From NCBI GenBank assembly GCA_044224905.1, contig JBGAJN010000002.1:1736001-1800000 (forward strand): a stretch of 64,000 nt of DNA, given 5' to 3'. The first letter of the stretch is position 1. Each line of letters opens with the position of its first letter. The position numbers were made by a program, and so were the translations under genes. The notes under the pieces are model-generated. The model saw nothing but the letters and a program-made list of their open reading frames with translations. It did not search any database and was not told the DNA's origin. This stretch comes from JBGAJN01 sp044224905. GTDB lineage: Bacteria; Verrucomicrobiota; Verrucomicrobiia; Limisphaerales; JBGAJN01. Below, piece by piece: positions 34,732 to 43,634 of the stretch.

Positions 34732-36015
34732 TTATTCGGTCCCGCCGGCCCACTTGGGCTGCTTCTTCAAGTGGTAAAGCATCTCACCGGCTTTCGGCAC
34801 GTAAAGCACGCCTTGGTCTTCGCGGTTCGCGTAGTCTTCCACACGGATGCTCTTCGGGTCGCGGTAGCCGAGGTTGATCTTGCGGCAGACGGATTCGGGA
34901 ATCTGCGTGGCGAGCGTGACTTGAATGCGGCATTTCTCCACGCCGTTCTCGAACGCGCCGATGCCGCGCACGTGCGTCGAGTGCGCGAGCACGCCCCACG
35001 GATAGTTTTTGAACTTGTCCCACTGCTTCAGGAAGTAATCGCGGCAATGGTAACCGACTTCCTCGATGATCTTGCCGTGCGTGACGGAAATCTCGTGAAC
35101 GTGCGGCGCGTAGATGATGAGTTCGCCGCCGTCGGCCACGACAGGCTCCAGTTTATACATGCCCTTGCCGGCGACCCACACGTCGTCATACATCGGCGGC
35201 ATGTTCGAGAGCACGGTCTTGAAAGGCTTGTCCTTGTAAACGATGTGGACCTGCTTGCTGAGTTCGCTCGCGACATCCCACGCGGATTCCGGCGTGCCCG
35301 CGGCAAGTCCCGCGAGGGATTTGTCCGGCGCGACCACGAGGCAGAAGCACAGTTTGTCCACCTTCACCAAAGCGCCCGCGCGATCGACGACTTTGCGGAC
35401 GGGCGTCCACTTGTTGCCGATGATCATGGGGTTGGTGCAGACGGCACCGAGCCAATGGAAGAAATTCAGAATCTTCGGACCGCCCACGCCGGGGAACAGA
35501 TATTTGTTACCGCCGGAGAAGCCGACGACTTCGTGCGGGAACACGGGGCCGACGATGATGACTTGGTCGTAGTTGAAAACGATTTTGTTGATCTCGACGG
35601 GGACGTCCATCGAGAAGAGGCCGTTGGTGAGTTCGCTCACGTCCTTCGAAGTGAGCGTGCCGACTTCTTTCAGCGCGGCGGGATTGTCCCACTCGTGATT
35701 GAAGAAGCGGACCTTGCGATACGCGCCGCGGCGGTCGTCGAGGGAGATTTCCAATCGCGTGCAGATCGCTTCCTCGCTCATCGGCGGATGCGTGCCGAGC
35801 GCGGTGAGGATGTCGAGGTGCTGCGTGGCTTCGCCGATTTGCGCGAAGATCGTCTTGAACATCAAACCGATCGGCGCGGTGCGCGTGCCGTCGGGAACGA
35901 TGAGCAGGATGCGCTTGCCCTTGTAATCATTGACCGGCAGCGCCTGCGCGACGACTTCGGCGACTTGTGCGTCAGTGAGTTTGCCGGGGAAAGCGGATTT
36001 CGAAATGACGTTCAT
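34732..36015 (-). CDS. LarA homologue (nickel-pincer-nucleotide racemase/epimerase family)
   Basis: A 427-residue protein of the LarA family, enzymes that racemise or epimerise 2-hydroxy acids by hydride transfer to a nickel-pincer nucleotide. Key elements are kept: DGTRTAP near residue 38, the first catalytic His in LGTHPPMSEEAI, the second His in VFPHEVVGFSGGNKYLFPG, and the Lys in that motif which binds the cofactor. ATG 36015 is chosen over a start 13 codons earlier. The neighbours are an SDR of the mannonate/fructuronate type and a GH8 glycosidase. A sugar-acid epimerase (for example gluconate/mannonate) therefore fits better than lactate racemase, but this is inference. The cofactor genes larB, larC and larE are not in the window. 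Confidence 0.87.
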   Translation of the reverse strand: MNVISKSAFPGKLTDAQVAEVVAQALPVNDYKGKRILLIVPDGTRTAPIGLMFKTIFAQIGEATQHLDILTALGTHPPMSEEAICTRLEISLDDRRGAYRKVRFFNHEWDNPAALKEVGTLTSKDVSELTNGLFSMDVPVEINKIVFNYDQVIIVGPVFPHEVVGFSGGNKYLFPGVGGPKILNFFHWLGAVCTNPMIIGNKWTPVRKVVDRAGALVKVDKLCFCLVVAPDKSLAGLAAGTPESAWDVASELSKQVHIVYKDKPFKTVLSNMPPMYDDVWVAGKGMYKLEPVVADGGELIIYAPHVHEISVTHGKIIEEVGYHCRDYFLKQWDKFKNYPWGVLAHSTHVRGIGAFENGVEKCRIQVTLATQIPESVCRKINLGYRDPKSIRVEDYANREDQGVLYVPKAGEMLYHLKKQPKWAGGTE

Positions 36016-36028
36016 GGCTGGAATGAAC

Positions 36029-36841
36029 TTAAATCGTCTGCGACAAAAATCCACCGTCCACGCGAATGTCCGTGCCGGTGACGAAGCTGCTCGCCTTGTG
36101 CGCGGCGAGGAAGACGCAGGCGCCGATCAGTTCGGAAGATTCGCCGAAGCGGTTCATCGGCGTGTGGCCCCAGATCGCCTTCGTGCGCGCGGTCGGAGAG
36201 CCGTCGTCGTTGAACAGGAGCTTCTTGTTTTGTTCGGCCGGGAAGAACCCGGGGGTGATCGTGTTCACGCGCACGCCCTTGGTGGCCCATTCGCGTGAGA
36301 GGAAGCTGGAGAGACTGAGCACGGCGGCCTTGCTCGCGGAGTAGGCGACGACGCGCGAGAGCGGCAGATGTGCCGAGACGCTGGCGATGTTGATGATACT
36401 GCCCTTGCCGCGCGCGACCATTGCGGGACCGAACTCCTGACACGGAAGCAACACGCCGCCGACGAGGTTCATGTCGAAATTCGCCTGCCAATCGGCGAGG
36501 GCGATGGATTCGAACGGACGCTCTGCCGTGACGGTAACCTTGGGATCATTGCCGCCGGCGGCGTTCACCAGAATGGTGACGGGCCCGACCGACTTCTCGA
36601 TCTCCGCGCGCGCCTTGGCGAGGCTTTCACGCGAGCTCGCATCGGCGCTGACGAACTTGGCTTTGCCACCTTTGTCGGTGATGCTTTTAACACGCGCCTC
36701 GCCGCGTTCGGCATTGCGGCCGGCGACGATGATGGTTGCGCCTGCTTCCGCGAGGCCTTCCGCGAGTGCGCCACCGAGGACGCCCGTGGCGCCGATGACG
36801 AGAGCGACTTCACCAGAGAGATCGAACAAGTTTTTAGCCAT
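36029..36841 (-). CDS. SDR-family oxidoreductase, D-mannonate/fructuronate oxidoreductase-like
   Basis: A 270-residue short-chain dehydrogenase with an intact active site. The cofactor motif GATGVLGGALAEGLAEAG is at about residues 17-34, NAAGG is in place, Ser is in NIASVSAH, and the YSASKAAV motif carries Tyr and Lys. The segment LFNDDGSPTARTKAIWGHTP before MNRFGE resembles SDR enzymes annotated as D-mannonate oxidoreductase, which interconvert fructuronate and mannonate. It precedes the LarA homologue by 13 bp in the same direction. The two together suggest a route for hexonic or hexuronic acids. Substrate assignment is by recollected similarity only. Confidence 0.85.
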   Translation of the reverse strand: MAKNLFDLSGEVALVIGATGVLGGALAEGLAEAGATIIVAGRNAERGEARVKSITDKGGKAKFVSADASSRESLAKARAEIEKSVGPVTILVNAAGGNDPKVTVTAERPFESIALADWQANFDMNLVGGVLLPCQEFGPAMVARGKGSIINIASVSAHLPLSRVVAYSASKAAVLSLSSFLSREWATKGVRVNTITPGFFPAEQNKKLLFNDDGSPTARTKAIWGHTPMNRFGESSELIGACVFLAAHKASSFVTGTDIRVDGGFLSQTI

Positions 36842-36925
36842 GATGGACGCGAATAGTGGGCGAGGGGACGACGGCGGGGAAGGAAAAAATCCGCACGGAC
36901 GGGGCTTGTTCGCCGCGCTTCGGTG

Positions 36926-37435
36926 TTACTTCGCCTTCGCCAGCTTGGACGGCTGCGGTGTCGGTGCAGGCGCGAGAATCGGTGTGCCGTTCAATTCGCG
37001 CAGGAGGACAAAAGCCGTGAAGCCGGCGAGCACGAGGTTGCGGAAAAATGCGAAGGCGACGGACTCGAGAAACTTGGAGACCGGCGACGAATGATCGATT
37101 CCGAAAATGGCGAGGTTGAAACAACCGCAGGAGATATCGAGCCCGCGAAGCCACGCTTGTCCGGTGGCCGCGATGAAAAGGGCGAACAGGAACAGCGCGC
37201 TGATGAGGCAGCTTTCCGTCCAACGACCGATCAGCAGCAGAAGACCGAGTAGCAACTCCAGCCATGGAAGCGCAACAGCGGCTGTTTGCAGGAGCAGTTT
37301 CGGCAGGGGTAATTTGTATGCGTAGAGCGAACCGAGGAACTCGATGGGGTTAGCGAGCTTCGAGACCGCGGCCCACAACAGCAGCGCGCCGAGCAACCAG
37401 CGAAGAAATATCGTCGGAGAAAAACCTTTGTTCAT
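36926..37435 (-). CDS. MauE/DoxX-family membrane protein
   Basis: A 169-residue inner-membrane protein with four hydrophobic helices at about residues 9-28, 45-70, 76-98 and 125-145. The conserved MauE/DoxX features are the first-helix RWLLGALLLWAAVSKLANP and the cysteine pair in DISCGCFNL before the last helix. MauE-type proteins support disulfide formation in the periplasm, and DoxX relatives work with thiol or thiosulfate metabolism. ATG 37435 is 8 bp after the rhodanese stop and gives the expected N-terminus. It is the last of three genes with redox-active cysteines. No clear terminator follows. Confidence 0.85.
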   Translation of the reverse strand: MNKGFSPTIFLRWLLGALLLWAAVSKLANPIEFLGSLYAYKLPLPKLLLQTAAVALPWLELLLGLLLLIGRWTESCLISALFLFALFIAATGQAWLRGLDISCGCFNLAIFGIDHSSPVSKFLESVAFAFFRNLVLAGFTAFVLLRELNGTPILAPAPTPQPSKLAKAK

Positions 37436-37443
37436 GCTCGCAA

Positions 37444-38130
37444 TCAGAGGCCGGGTTTCGCGGTTGCTTGGTGGCGCTGCCATTCCTGATATCCGCCAGG
37501 CATGTAGCGCACGGTTTTGTAGCCGTAGTCATGGATCAGTTTGGCGGCCAGTTTCAGCGACACGGGGCACTCGGTGTTCGAGCAATACGTGATGACCACG
37601 GTGTCCTTGGAATATTTACTTGCGAATGCGGCGAAGTCGAATGGCTGGCTCGCGTCGGGCAGCGAGACGGCTCCCGGAATGTGGCCGGCGTCAAAAGTCG
37701 CTTTAGGTCGGGCATCGACGAGGATCGAGTTTTTGCCGCCGAGAATTTTGACGGCTTCGTCCCAAGAAATGGGCTGGGCCTCAATGCCGGCATTGAATTG
37801 GCCCTTGGGCGACGGGGCAGAGGAGCCTGCTGGCGCGTAGGTGATTGTTGAACCTGCTTTCGTTGGTGCGGATGGCTTCAGCGGAGTCGTCATCGCAAAC
37901 AGCACGGTGGTGTTCTCGTACGGAGATCCGGAATTTTTTGTGGCGACCGACTTGGTTTCGGAAATTGCGGATGCGCCGGACGCTTCGGTGTTTTCGCTGA
38001 AGCGAACGCCGGTGGGATTCGCGGCGTTGAAGGTCAGGCCAAGAGTGAGGCTCAAGAAGCTCAAAGCGGCGAGCCGTTTCAGAGCTGTGGGGATTTGCTT
38101 TTTGAGTTCTGCTTTTTGAACGGCGGTCAT
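37444..38130 (-). CDS. membrane-anchored rhodanese-domain protein
   Basis: A 228-residue protein with an N-terminal hydrophobic helix (residues 18-36) that is a signal peptide or anchor, then a flexible linker rich in Ser, Thr, Pro and Ala (residues 40-120), then a rhodanese domain: ILVDARPKATFDAGHIPGA and the active-site loop TYCSNTECPVS with catalytic Cys. It would transfer sulfane sulfur, or carry a thiol, on the periplasmic side. ATG 38130 lies 7 bp after the DsbA-like gene's stop. The operon order is DsbA-like, rhodanese, MauE/DoxX. Confidence 0.85.
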   Translation of the reverse strand: MTAVQKAELKKQIPTALKRLAALSFLSLTLGLTFNAANPTGVRFSENTEASGASAISETKSVATKNSGSPYENTTVLFAMTTPLKPSAPTKAGSTITYAPAGSSAPSPKGQFNAGIEAQPISWDEAVKILGGKNSILVDARPKATFDAGHIPGAVSLPDASQPFDFAAFASKYSKDTVVITYCSNTECPVSLKLAAKLIHDYGYKTVRYMPGGYQEWQRHQATAKPGL

Positions 38131-38137
38131 GGCGGTC

Positions 38138-39340
38138 TTATTTCTTTCCGGCGAGCAGACTGTCGATCTTGCTTTCAAAGTCGGCGAAAGGTTTTGCGCC
38201 AATGATTAGTTGCCCGTCCACTTGTCCGTCCGGAGTGAGTTTGCCGAGCACAAAAGTCGGAGTTCCGGTGATGCCGATTTTGGAGCCGTCGGTGAAGTCT
38301 TTTTGAATCTGCTCAGTGATCGTGGGACTGTTGGTGCAGGTGTTGAATTTGGCCGCGTCGAGTTTGAACTCATTGACCAAGCGGAGAAAAAGTTCCGGGC
38401 CGAGGTTGGAGCTTTCGGCGAACAGGCGATTGCGAAACTCAAAGTATTTGTCCTGCTGTCCGGCGCAGATAGCGGCTTTGGCGGCTTCCTTGGCGTGGGC
38501 GTGAAAGTCGAGCGGGAAGCTGCGGCTAACAAAGAGCAGGGCGCCTTTGTCGATGTACTTCGATTTGATTTGAGGGAACGTTGTCTCCGTAAATTTTTTG
38601 CAGAAGCCGCATTGAAAATCGGTGAACTCGATCAGTGCAATTTTAGCTTTTGAGTCGCCCAAGGTGTGGCCAGCGCCCGTGATTGCCATCTTCGCAAGAG
38701 TCGGAGCTCCGGGAACATTGGGAGCGGCAGTTGGAGTGGACGGAGTGGGTGATGAACCGCGGCGTTCGAGAGCGGAGAGTTGGACTTTGATCTGTCGCAG
38801 TTCGTTGAGGATTCGTTCGACGTTGGCTTCCATGGAGGCGTCGCGATCTGGCGTGCGAAATTCTTTGAGGTTCAGCGGTTGGTCGGGCGGCATCTGGTGC
38901 CAGCCGTTGGTGCCGTCGTTGAACCAGATGCGAAGTTGCACGGTGGAAGATTGCGTGGCCAATGCCGTCTCGAGGGTGTGCACGCCCGCGAAGTCCTCGA
39001 GCCCGACGGAGTAATTGCCATTCGAAACGGTCAAGCGCCTTTCCGAGCTGGGAATCGCGCCGAGGACTCCCGATGGGTCGTTATTCCAGAGCTGCTTACC
39101 TTTTTCGTCAAGTATCGCGAACTTGAATAGGCCCGTCCCTGTGAACGGGCGTCCATTGACATTGACTTTCCCGTCGTAGCGGAGTCCAGCAAGGGAAACT
39201 GAAGGCGATCCGAACCAGCAAACTGCGAGAATAACAGCAAGAAACGCGGGCCGCCCCAACCAGTAGGCCGTCTTCTTAATTGGCAGGTTGGGTGAAAAAC
39301 TGCTTCTATTGTGAGACGTTCGTTCGGGCATTTGCGCCAT
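38138..39340 (-). CDS. membrane-anchored DsbA-family thioredoxin with N-terminal beta domain
   Basis: A protein of about 400 residues. After a short basic leader comes a transmembrane helix (FLAVILAVCWFG), then a beta-rich domain (GKVNVNGRPFTGTGLFKFAI to FRTPDRD) of a kind I associate with fibre-like or surface proteins of this phylum, a coiled-coil (NVERILNELRQIKVQLSALE), a Pro/Ala linker, and a DsbA/DsbG-type thioredoxin domain with active site CGFC in IEFTDFQCGFCKKF and the cis-Pro segment GITGTPTFVLG. It likely oxidises or isomerises periplasmic disulfides. The start is uncertain: in-frame ATGs exist at 39481, 39388, 39340 and 39331, and none has a clear ribosome binding site. 39340 is picked because 39481 runs into the opposing promoter. 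Confidence 0.82.
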   Translation of the reverse strand: MAQMPERTSHNRSSFSPNLPIKKTAYWLGRPAFLAVILAVCWFGSPSVSLAGLRYDGKVNVNGRPFTGTGLFKFAILDEKGKQLWNNDPSGVLGAIPSSERRLTVSNGNYSVGLEDFAGVHTLETALATQSSTVQLRIWFNDGTNGWHQMPPDQPLNLKEFRTPDRDASMEANVERILNELRQIKVQLSALERRGSSPTPSTPTAAPNVPGAPTLAKMAITGAGHTLGDSKAKIALIEFTDFQCGFCKKFTETTFPQIKSKYIDKGALLFVSRSFPLDFHAHAKEAAKAAICAGQQDKYFEFRNRLFAESSNLGPELFLRLVNEFKLDAAKFNTCTNSPTITEQIQKDFTDGSKIGITGTPTFVLGKLTPDGQVDGQLIIGAKPFADFESKIDSLLAGKK

Positions 39341-39473
39341 ATTTTGCGAAGACAGGAGACCATCGTTTCTGCCGATATTCAATCCCATTCGTCTGCGTGT
39401 TGGTTGTTGGACGTGTAGACAACTTCCGGTGAAGAAAACTTTGTTACAAGTAGTCGAAATGTCCGGATTTGGA

Positions 39474-39502
39474 TTGACCATTTTAAAATAAGTAATTATT
39501 AA
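39474..39502 (+). promoter_or_regulatory. sigma70-like promoter for the surface-protein operon
   Basis: TTGACC (39474-39479), a 17-bp AT-rich spacer, and TATTAA (39497-39502) form a good sigma70 promoter in the right direction. Transcription would begin near 39509, about 15 nt before the PEP-CTERM ATG at 39524. Confidence 0.65.
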
Positions 39503-39523
39503 GGACGCCGGTTGTTGTGGCCT

Positions 39524-40381
39524 ATGAACGGAAAATCAGAATTCCAAACTGGCCTGTACCCCTTGGTTCCTGTGGGGCGGGATTGTTCGGCGGTGGTGTG
39601 CCGAAGTAGATTTCTCAAGCGTGCGGGAAAATTTATCGCGGCGGCTTGTTTGGGCTTCGCTCTGTACTTCTCCAATATTCCTTCGGTATCCGCTCAATTC
39701 TTTGAGATGTCCTCGTGCAGCAACAGTTTCTATTCCGGTGCGCTTCTGTCGGCATCTTCGTCTGGGACGGTTTTGCTGTCAGGCATGCGTCCGCTTGCGT
39801 CCAGCAGCGGCGGATTAACCTCGCTGCAGATTGGAAGCGGCGCTTCGTTGCGGCGGCCAGTATCGAGCGCCTCGTTGGGGACAGAGTCTCAAGGTTCATT
39901 TATCGTAGGCGCGTCTTTGATGTTCCAAGCAGTTGACCTCGCTGACGTCGTAGTGGGGCAGGATCTTTGGGAGTATGATTACGCCCTTTCGGGCACTGGG
40001 CTGCTCTCGGGGCAGGGGCTGACCATCTTCTTCGATTATCAAAATTATAAACTGCTGCAGAATCCTCCTCCGCCGGTGGCCGGTTGGGATTTGCTCTCGG
40101 TGCAGCCGGACACGTTGCTCACCTCAGCTGGGTTCTTTGATGCGCTGTCTTCCAACAACGTCGCGAATTTGAGTGGCGTGAACTTCAGCATCAAGTTCGT
40201 GTGGATGGGGACGGGAACTCCGGGCGCGCAGCCATTTTATTTTTACGATTCGACAAATATCGGCACTCCGATTTTTAGTGGTCAGACGAGTTCGGTTCCC
40301 GAGCCTTCGGTGGTGCTGCTGGGGCTCTGTGGTTTGGCCGCTTGGGCGGGAGTAGTCCGCGCGCGTTCGAAAAGCATTTGA
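39524..40381 (+). CDS. PEP-CTERM sorting-domain protein
   Basis: A 285-residue exported protein. A signal peptide lies at about residues 30-58 after a longer cytoplasmic leader (FIAAACLGFALYFSNIPSVSA). The mature part is rich in Ser, Gly, Leu and Ala with no recognised domain. The C-terminus is a canonical PEP-CTERM signal: VPEPS, a hydrophobic helix (VVLLGLCGLAAWAGVV) and a basic tail (RARSKSI). Exosortase EpsH/XrtA recognises such signals in bacteria that make exopolysaccharide. No exosortase is in the window. ATG 39524 fits the promoter at 39474 better than the TTG at 39512. It heads a four-gene run toward the giant surface protein. Confidence 0.85.
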   Translation: MNGKSEFQTGLYPLVPVGRDCSAVVCRSRFLKRAGKFIAAACLGFALYFSNIPSVSAQFFEMSSCSNSFYSGALLSASSSGTVLLSGMRPLASSSGGLTSLQIGSGASLRRPVSSASLGTESQGSFIVGASLMFQAVDLADVVVGQDLWEYDYALSGTGLLSGQGLTIFFDYQNYKLLQNPPPPVAGWDLLSVQPDTLLTSAGFFDALSSNNVANLSGVNFSIKFVWMGTGTPGAQPFYFYDSTNIGTPIFSGQTSSVPEPSVVLLGLCGLAAWAGVVRARSKSI

Positions 40382-40421
40382 TAGTTTGAGGCTGAGTGTT
40401 GGTTTTCTTGTAGGTGTTCGT

Positions 40422-43400
40422 ATGAAACTTATAAACCCAAAGTTTTTTCTGCTGGGCTGCGTACTGGCTTGGTGCGGATTTTCTGCGCGAGGTCAGGGCT
40501 TCACTTTCGGCAATTATCAAGTGGTGAGCGAAACGCGCGTTGACCGCACGCTGTTCGATTACGTCATGCGGGTGACGGTTAGCAACAACGTGCTTTCGGC
40601 TAAAGGCGTGACTGGATATGTCGCCAGCAGTTCAACGAATACTGTCGTCACTCAAGGCATCGTCAGTTTTGGCGATGTCGGGCAAGGAGCGAGCGCAGTC
40701 AGTCAGGACACTTTCACGATTCGTCAAAATCGCCAGGTCCCGTTCGATCCCAATTTGCTCCAATGGGCAGTCGCAGTTGGGTCAATGAATTTGGATGTCA
40801 CGGTTAACAGTCCGGTCAGCGGCGTGGTAACCAATGGAACGAATGTCGTCGTCACGGGAATGGTCGGCCAAGCGGTGTCAGCCGTGGCTGTTAACCGTGT
40901 CGCGGCGAACATCTCGGGTGGGAATTTCACTGCGGTAGTTCCGTTGCTTGAAGGTCGGAACGTGATTACCGCGGTGGCGACGAATCAGTATGGTGGCTCT
41001 GGGACAGCTAGTGTTCAGTTGCTACGCGACACGACAGCTCCCACGGTGGCGATCGATGCACCTACCGATGGCGCGACATTGACCTCAGCGCAGGTGACGG
41101 TCGGTGGGACCGTGAGTGACATTGTGTCGGGTACCGTCAACTCGGAGCAGGCGGTCGTCATGGTCAACGGTGTTCAAGCGACGGTCTTTAATCGCAGCTT
41201 CGTCGTTCCCGATCTCTTGCTTGCGCGCGGAACTAATATTGTGACCGCTGTCGCAGTTGATCGCGCCGGCAACACTTCGCAGAGCCAGATAAAAGTCGTG
41301 GTGCGCGATTCCGTCTTGCAGAAGAAGCTGATTATCGCGTCCGGCAACATGCAAAGCGGTGTGATTGGAAACCTTTTGACGGATCCACTCGTAGTCGCCT
41401 TGGTGGATGCGAACGGTGCGGCGGTGACGAATGAACTCGTCACGTTCAAAGTATTGAAGAGCGACGGCATTCTCCATTCGTCGCCCAACTCGGGTCAGGA
41501 GTTGTCGGTGCGCACGGATCAAAACGGATTGGCGAGCGTCTTGTTCCAATTGGGAACCCGCACCGGCGTCGGCAACAATCAGGTGGCTGTCACATCGGCT
41601 GGTGTTGATGGGGAGGTCATTTTCTGCAGTTCTGCGTCGGCGGGCGCGCCGGCTGAAATCAAACCCAACATGGCTTATGGTGAAAACTTCCGGGGTGAAG
41701 TAAACAAGCCTTTCCCGTCTCCGTTGACGGTGATCGTCTTTGACAGTGGTGGCAATCCCGTCGCGGGTGTTCCGGTTGGCTTTTTGGCGATCAAAGGTGG
41801 CGGCAGTTTGGATCAGCAGGAATTGCAGGCCACGGTGACGAATCTGACCAAGATGACCGACAGCGATGGTAAGGCATCGGTGATTCTGACTTTGGGGCCC
41901 GATGCGGGAGTGAACAACAATGCCGTTTTCGCAACGATCGTTGGCTCCACCAATGTCGGCGTCAATTTCAACATCTCTGGACTCACGCCGGGACCGGTCT
42001 CCGCCACTCGTGTGAGCGGCATGGTGTTGGACAATTCAGAACTCCCGATTCCGCATGCGCGTGTGTCAGTTGTCGGTGTCGGCAATTTGGCAACGTTCAC
42101 GGACACGAACGGTCACTTCAGCATTCCCAATGTTCCTGTCGGGCCGCTGACGTTCCTCGTCAACGGGCACACGACGACCCGGCCGGAAACGTTCCCAACG
42201 CTTTCCTTCACACTGCAGGCTGTGGCTGGGCAGGACAACAATCTCGGATGGCCGATTTACCTTCCAATCGTCGACACCAACAGCGCCCGAATCGTGGGCG
42301 GTGACGAACCGGTGACGCTTACGATGAGCGGGGTGCCGGGGTTGGCCTTCACTGTTCAGCCGCATTCCGCAACTTTCCCTGATGGAACGCATGTGGGCGA
42401 GATGAGTGTCTCGCAAGTGCACGCCAATAAGCTTCCAATGCCGCCGCCCAACGGAACGGCCCCGCGCGTTGTATGGACGTTGCAGCCGGCAGGAACAAAG
42501 TTTGATCCGCCCGTGCAGATTCAGTTGCCGAATACCGACCAGCTGGCGCCCGGCCAGGTGATCGAGCTTTACCAATACGATCACGACTTGGAGCAGTTCG
42601 TTTCCACCGGGCCGGCACGCGTGAGTCCCGATGGTTCGCTGATTGTGAGTGATCCCGGATTTGGAATCACCAAGGCTGGTTGGGGTGGTGCGCCGCCGCC
42701 GCCGCCGCCCAAGACGTGCGTGGGCGGTTGTGATGACAAGAATCCTTGCACCTCGGATGCTTGTGTGGACGGAGCGTGTGTTTACACCCCCACAGCCAAT
42801 GGAACGCGTTGTGACGATCAAACGGGCTGCAGTTATGCAATCTGCGTGGGCGGCACGTGTTCAATTCAAGCGGGAACTCAGCAGGCGAACGGAAGTGCTT
42901 GCGATGACAAGATGTTCTGCACCGAGAACGACAAGTGCCAGAACGGTGCATGCGTTGGAACGCCGATTACTTATCCTGCGGTTGAGGCGGGCATCGGTTT
43001 TGACGTCAGCGCGCTCCTGTCTTTGATCAAAGACGGATTCAAGCCGATTTCTTCGGCCACAGGTTGTAATTTTGGCGATCCCAGTTTCGGCGGGGAGATC
43101 AAGACCGTGGACGAGGATGTGTGTTGTGAGCCCAATGGCCCCAAGAGAACGAGCAAGAAGACGATCAAAGGTTCGATCACAGCGAGCTTGCCGGAGTTGG
43201 AGTGTGCGGTTCCGGGATACGGATTCAGTTGTTGCGACAACTCGGTTGCCGCCGGATTGTTCATTTACTTTTCTGTCGGTGGCAATATCACCGCCCAAGG
43301 GGGCAAAGATCCTTGCACGGGAAAGCCTGACTTTTGCATCAGCGGTACAATCCAAGGGAACATTGGCGCTCGGGCGAAAGTGCTGGCGGGTGGAGAAAAT

Positions 43401-43607
43401 GTATTGTCGGCCAAGATTGAAGGCGCGACCGGGGGATCGGTATCCGTCAAATGTTGCAACGGCATGGGCACGCTCACGGCCGTCTGGAATCCGCTCACCG
43501 TCAGCGGAAGCATCACGGTTGGCGGTTGGTTCACGGAGTCGGTTTCATGGGCGTTGCCTGATTTCCCGGTGCTGGGGCCTTTGAACTTCAGTTGCCCAAG
43601 CTTGTAA
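40422..43607 (+). CDS. secreted Ig-like and cysteine-rich multidomain protein
   Basis: A 1061-residue exported protein. The signal peptide is residues 1-25. Residues 130-310 hold two Ig-like repeats of the bacterial Big/glucodextranase-B kind (VTGMVGQAVSAVAVN and VTVGGTVSDIVSGTVNSEQ). Two Big_1-like segments follow (about 310-540), then a carboxypeptidase-regulatory-like domain (about 545-600, SGMVLDNSELPIPHARVSV). After a Pro-rich hinge, residues 770-850 form a Cys-rich repeat stretch (DDKNPCTSDACVDGACV, CTENDKCQNGACVG) of the CTDC type known from slime-mould and myxobacterial proteins. The last 200 residues are Cys-containing and unrecognised. ATG 40422 starts the signal peptide. A surface role is inferred from this build and its place upstream of the giant protein. 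Confidence 0.8.
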   Translation: MKLINPKFFLLGCVLAWCGFSARGQGFTFGNYQVVSETRVDRTLFDYVMRVTVSNNVLSAKGVTGYVASSSTNTVVTQGIVSFGDVGQGASAVSQDTFTIRQNRQVPFDPNLLQWAVAVGSMNLDVTVNSPVSGVVTNGTNVVVTGMVGQAVSAVAVNRVAANISGGNFTAVVPLLEGRNVITAVATNQYGGSGTASVQLLRDTTAPTVAIDAPTDGATLTSAQVTVGGTVSDIVSGTVNSEQAVVMVNGVQATVFNRSFVVPDLLLARGTNIVTAVAVDRAGNTSQSQIKVVVRDSVLQKKLIIASGNMQSGVIGNLLTDPLVVALVDANGAAVTNELVTFKVLKSDGILHSSPNSGQELSVRTDQNGLASVLFQLGTRTGVGNNQVAVTSAGVDGEVIFCSSASAGAPAEIKPNMAYGENFRGEVNKPFPSPLTVIVFDSGGNPVAGVPVGFLAIKGGGSLDQQELQATVTNLTKMTDSDGKASVILTLGPDAGVNNNAVFATIVGSTNVGVNFNISGLTPGPVSATRVSGMVLDNSELPIPHARVSVVGVGNLATFTDTNGHFSIPNVPVGPLTFLVNGHTTTRPETFPTLSFTLQAVAGQDNNLGWPIYLPIVDTNSARIVGGDEPVTLTMSGVPGLAFTVQPHSATFPDGTHVGEMSVSQVHANKLPMPPPNGTAPRVVWTLQPAGTKFDPPVQIQLPNTDQLAPGQVIELYQYDHDLEQFVSTGPARVSPDGSLIVSDPGFGITKAGWGGAPPPPPPKTCVGGCDDKNPCTSDACVDGACVYTPTANGTRCDDQTGCSYAICVGGTCSIQAGTQQANGSACDDKMFCTENDKCQNGACVGTPITYPAVEAGIGFDVSALLSLIKDGFKPISSATGCNFGDPSFGGEIKTVDEDVCCEPNGPKRTSKKTIKGSITASLPELECAVPGYGFSCCDNSVAAGLFIYFSVGGNITAQGGKDPCTGKPDFCISGTIQGNIGARAKVLAGGENVLSAKIEGATGGSVSVKCCNGMGTLTAVWNPLTVSGSITVGGWFTESVSWALPDFPVLGPLNFSCPSL

Positions 43608-43634
43608 GTCCGTTCGCGGTTTAACCCAATAATT

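Noticed and set aside
34615..36081. 488-residue plus-strand open frame
   Set aside because: It is antisense to the LarA homologue, whose catalytic motifs are intact. The plus frame shows only Arg/Asp-rich non-specific sequence.
36842..36925. Short hairpin with T-run after the MauE/DoxX gene (minus strand) as a terminator
   Set aside because: The stem is only 3-4 bp with almost no loop.
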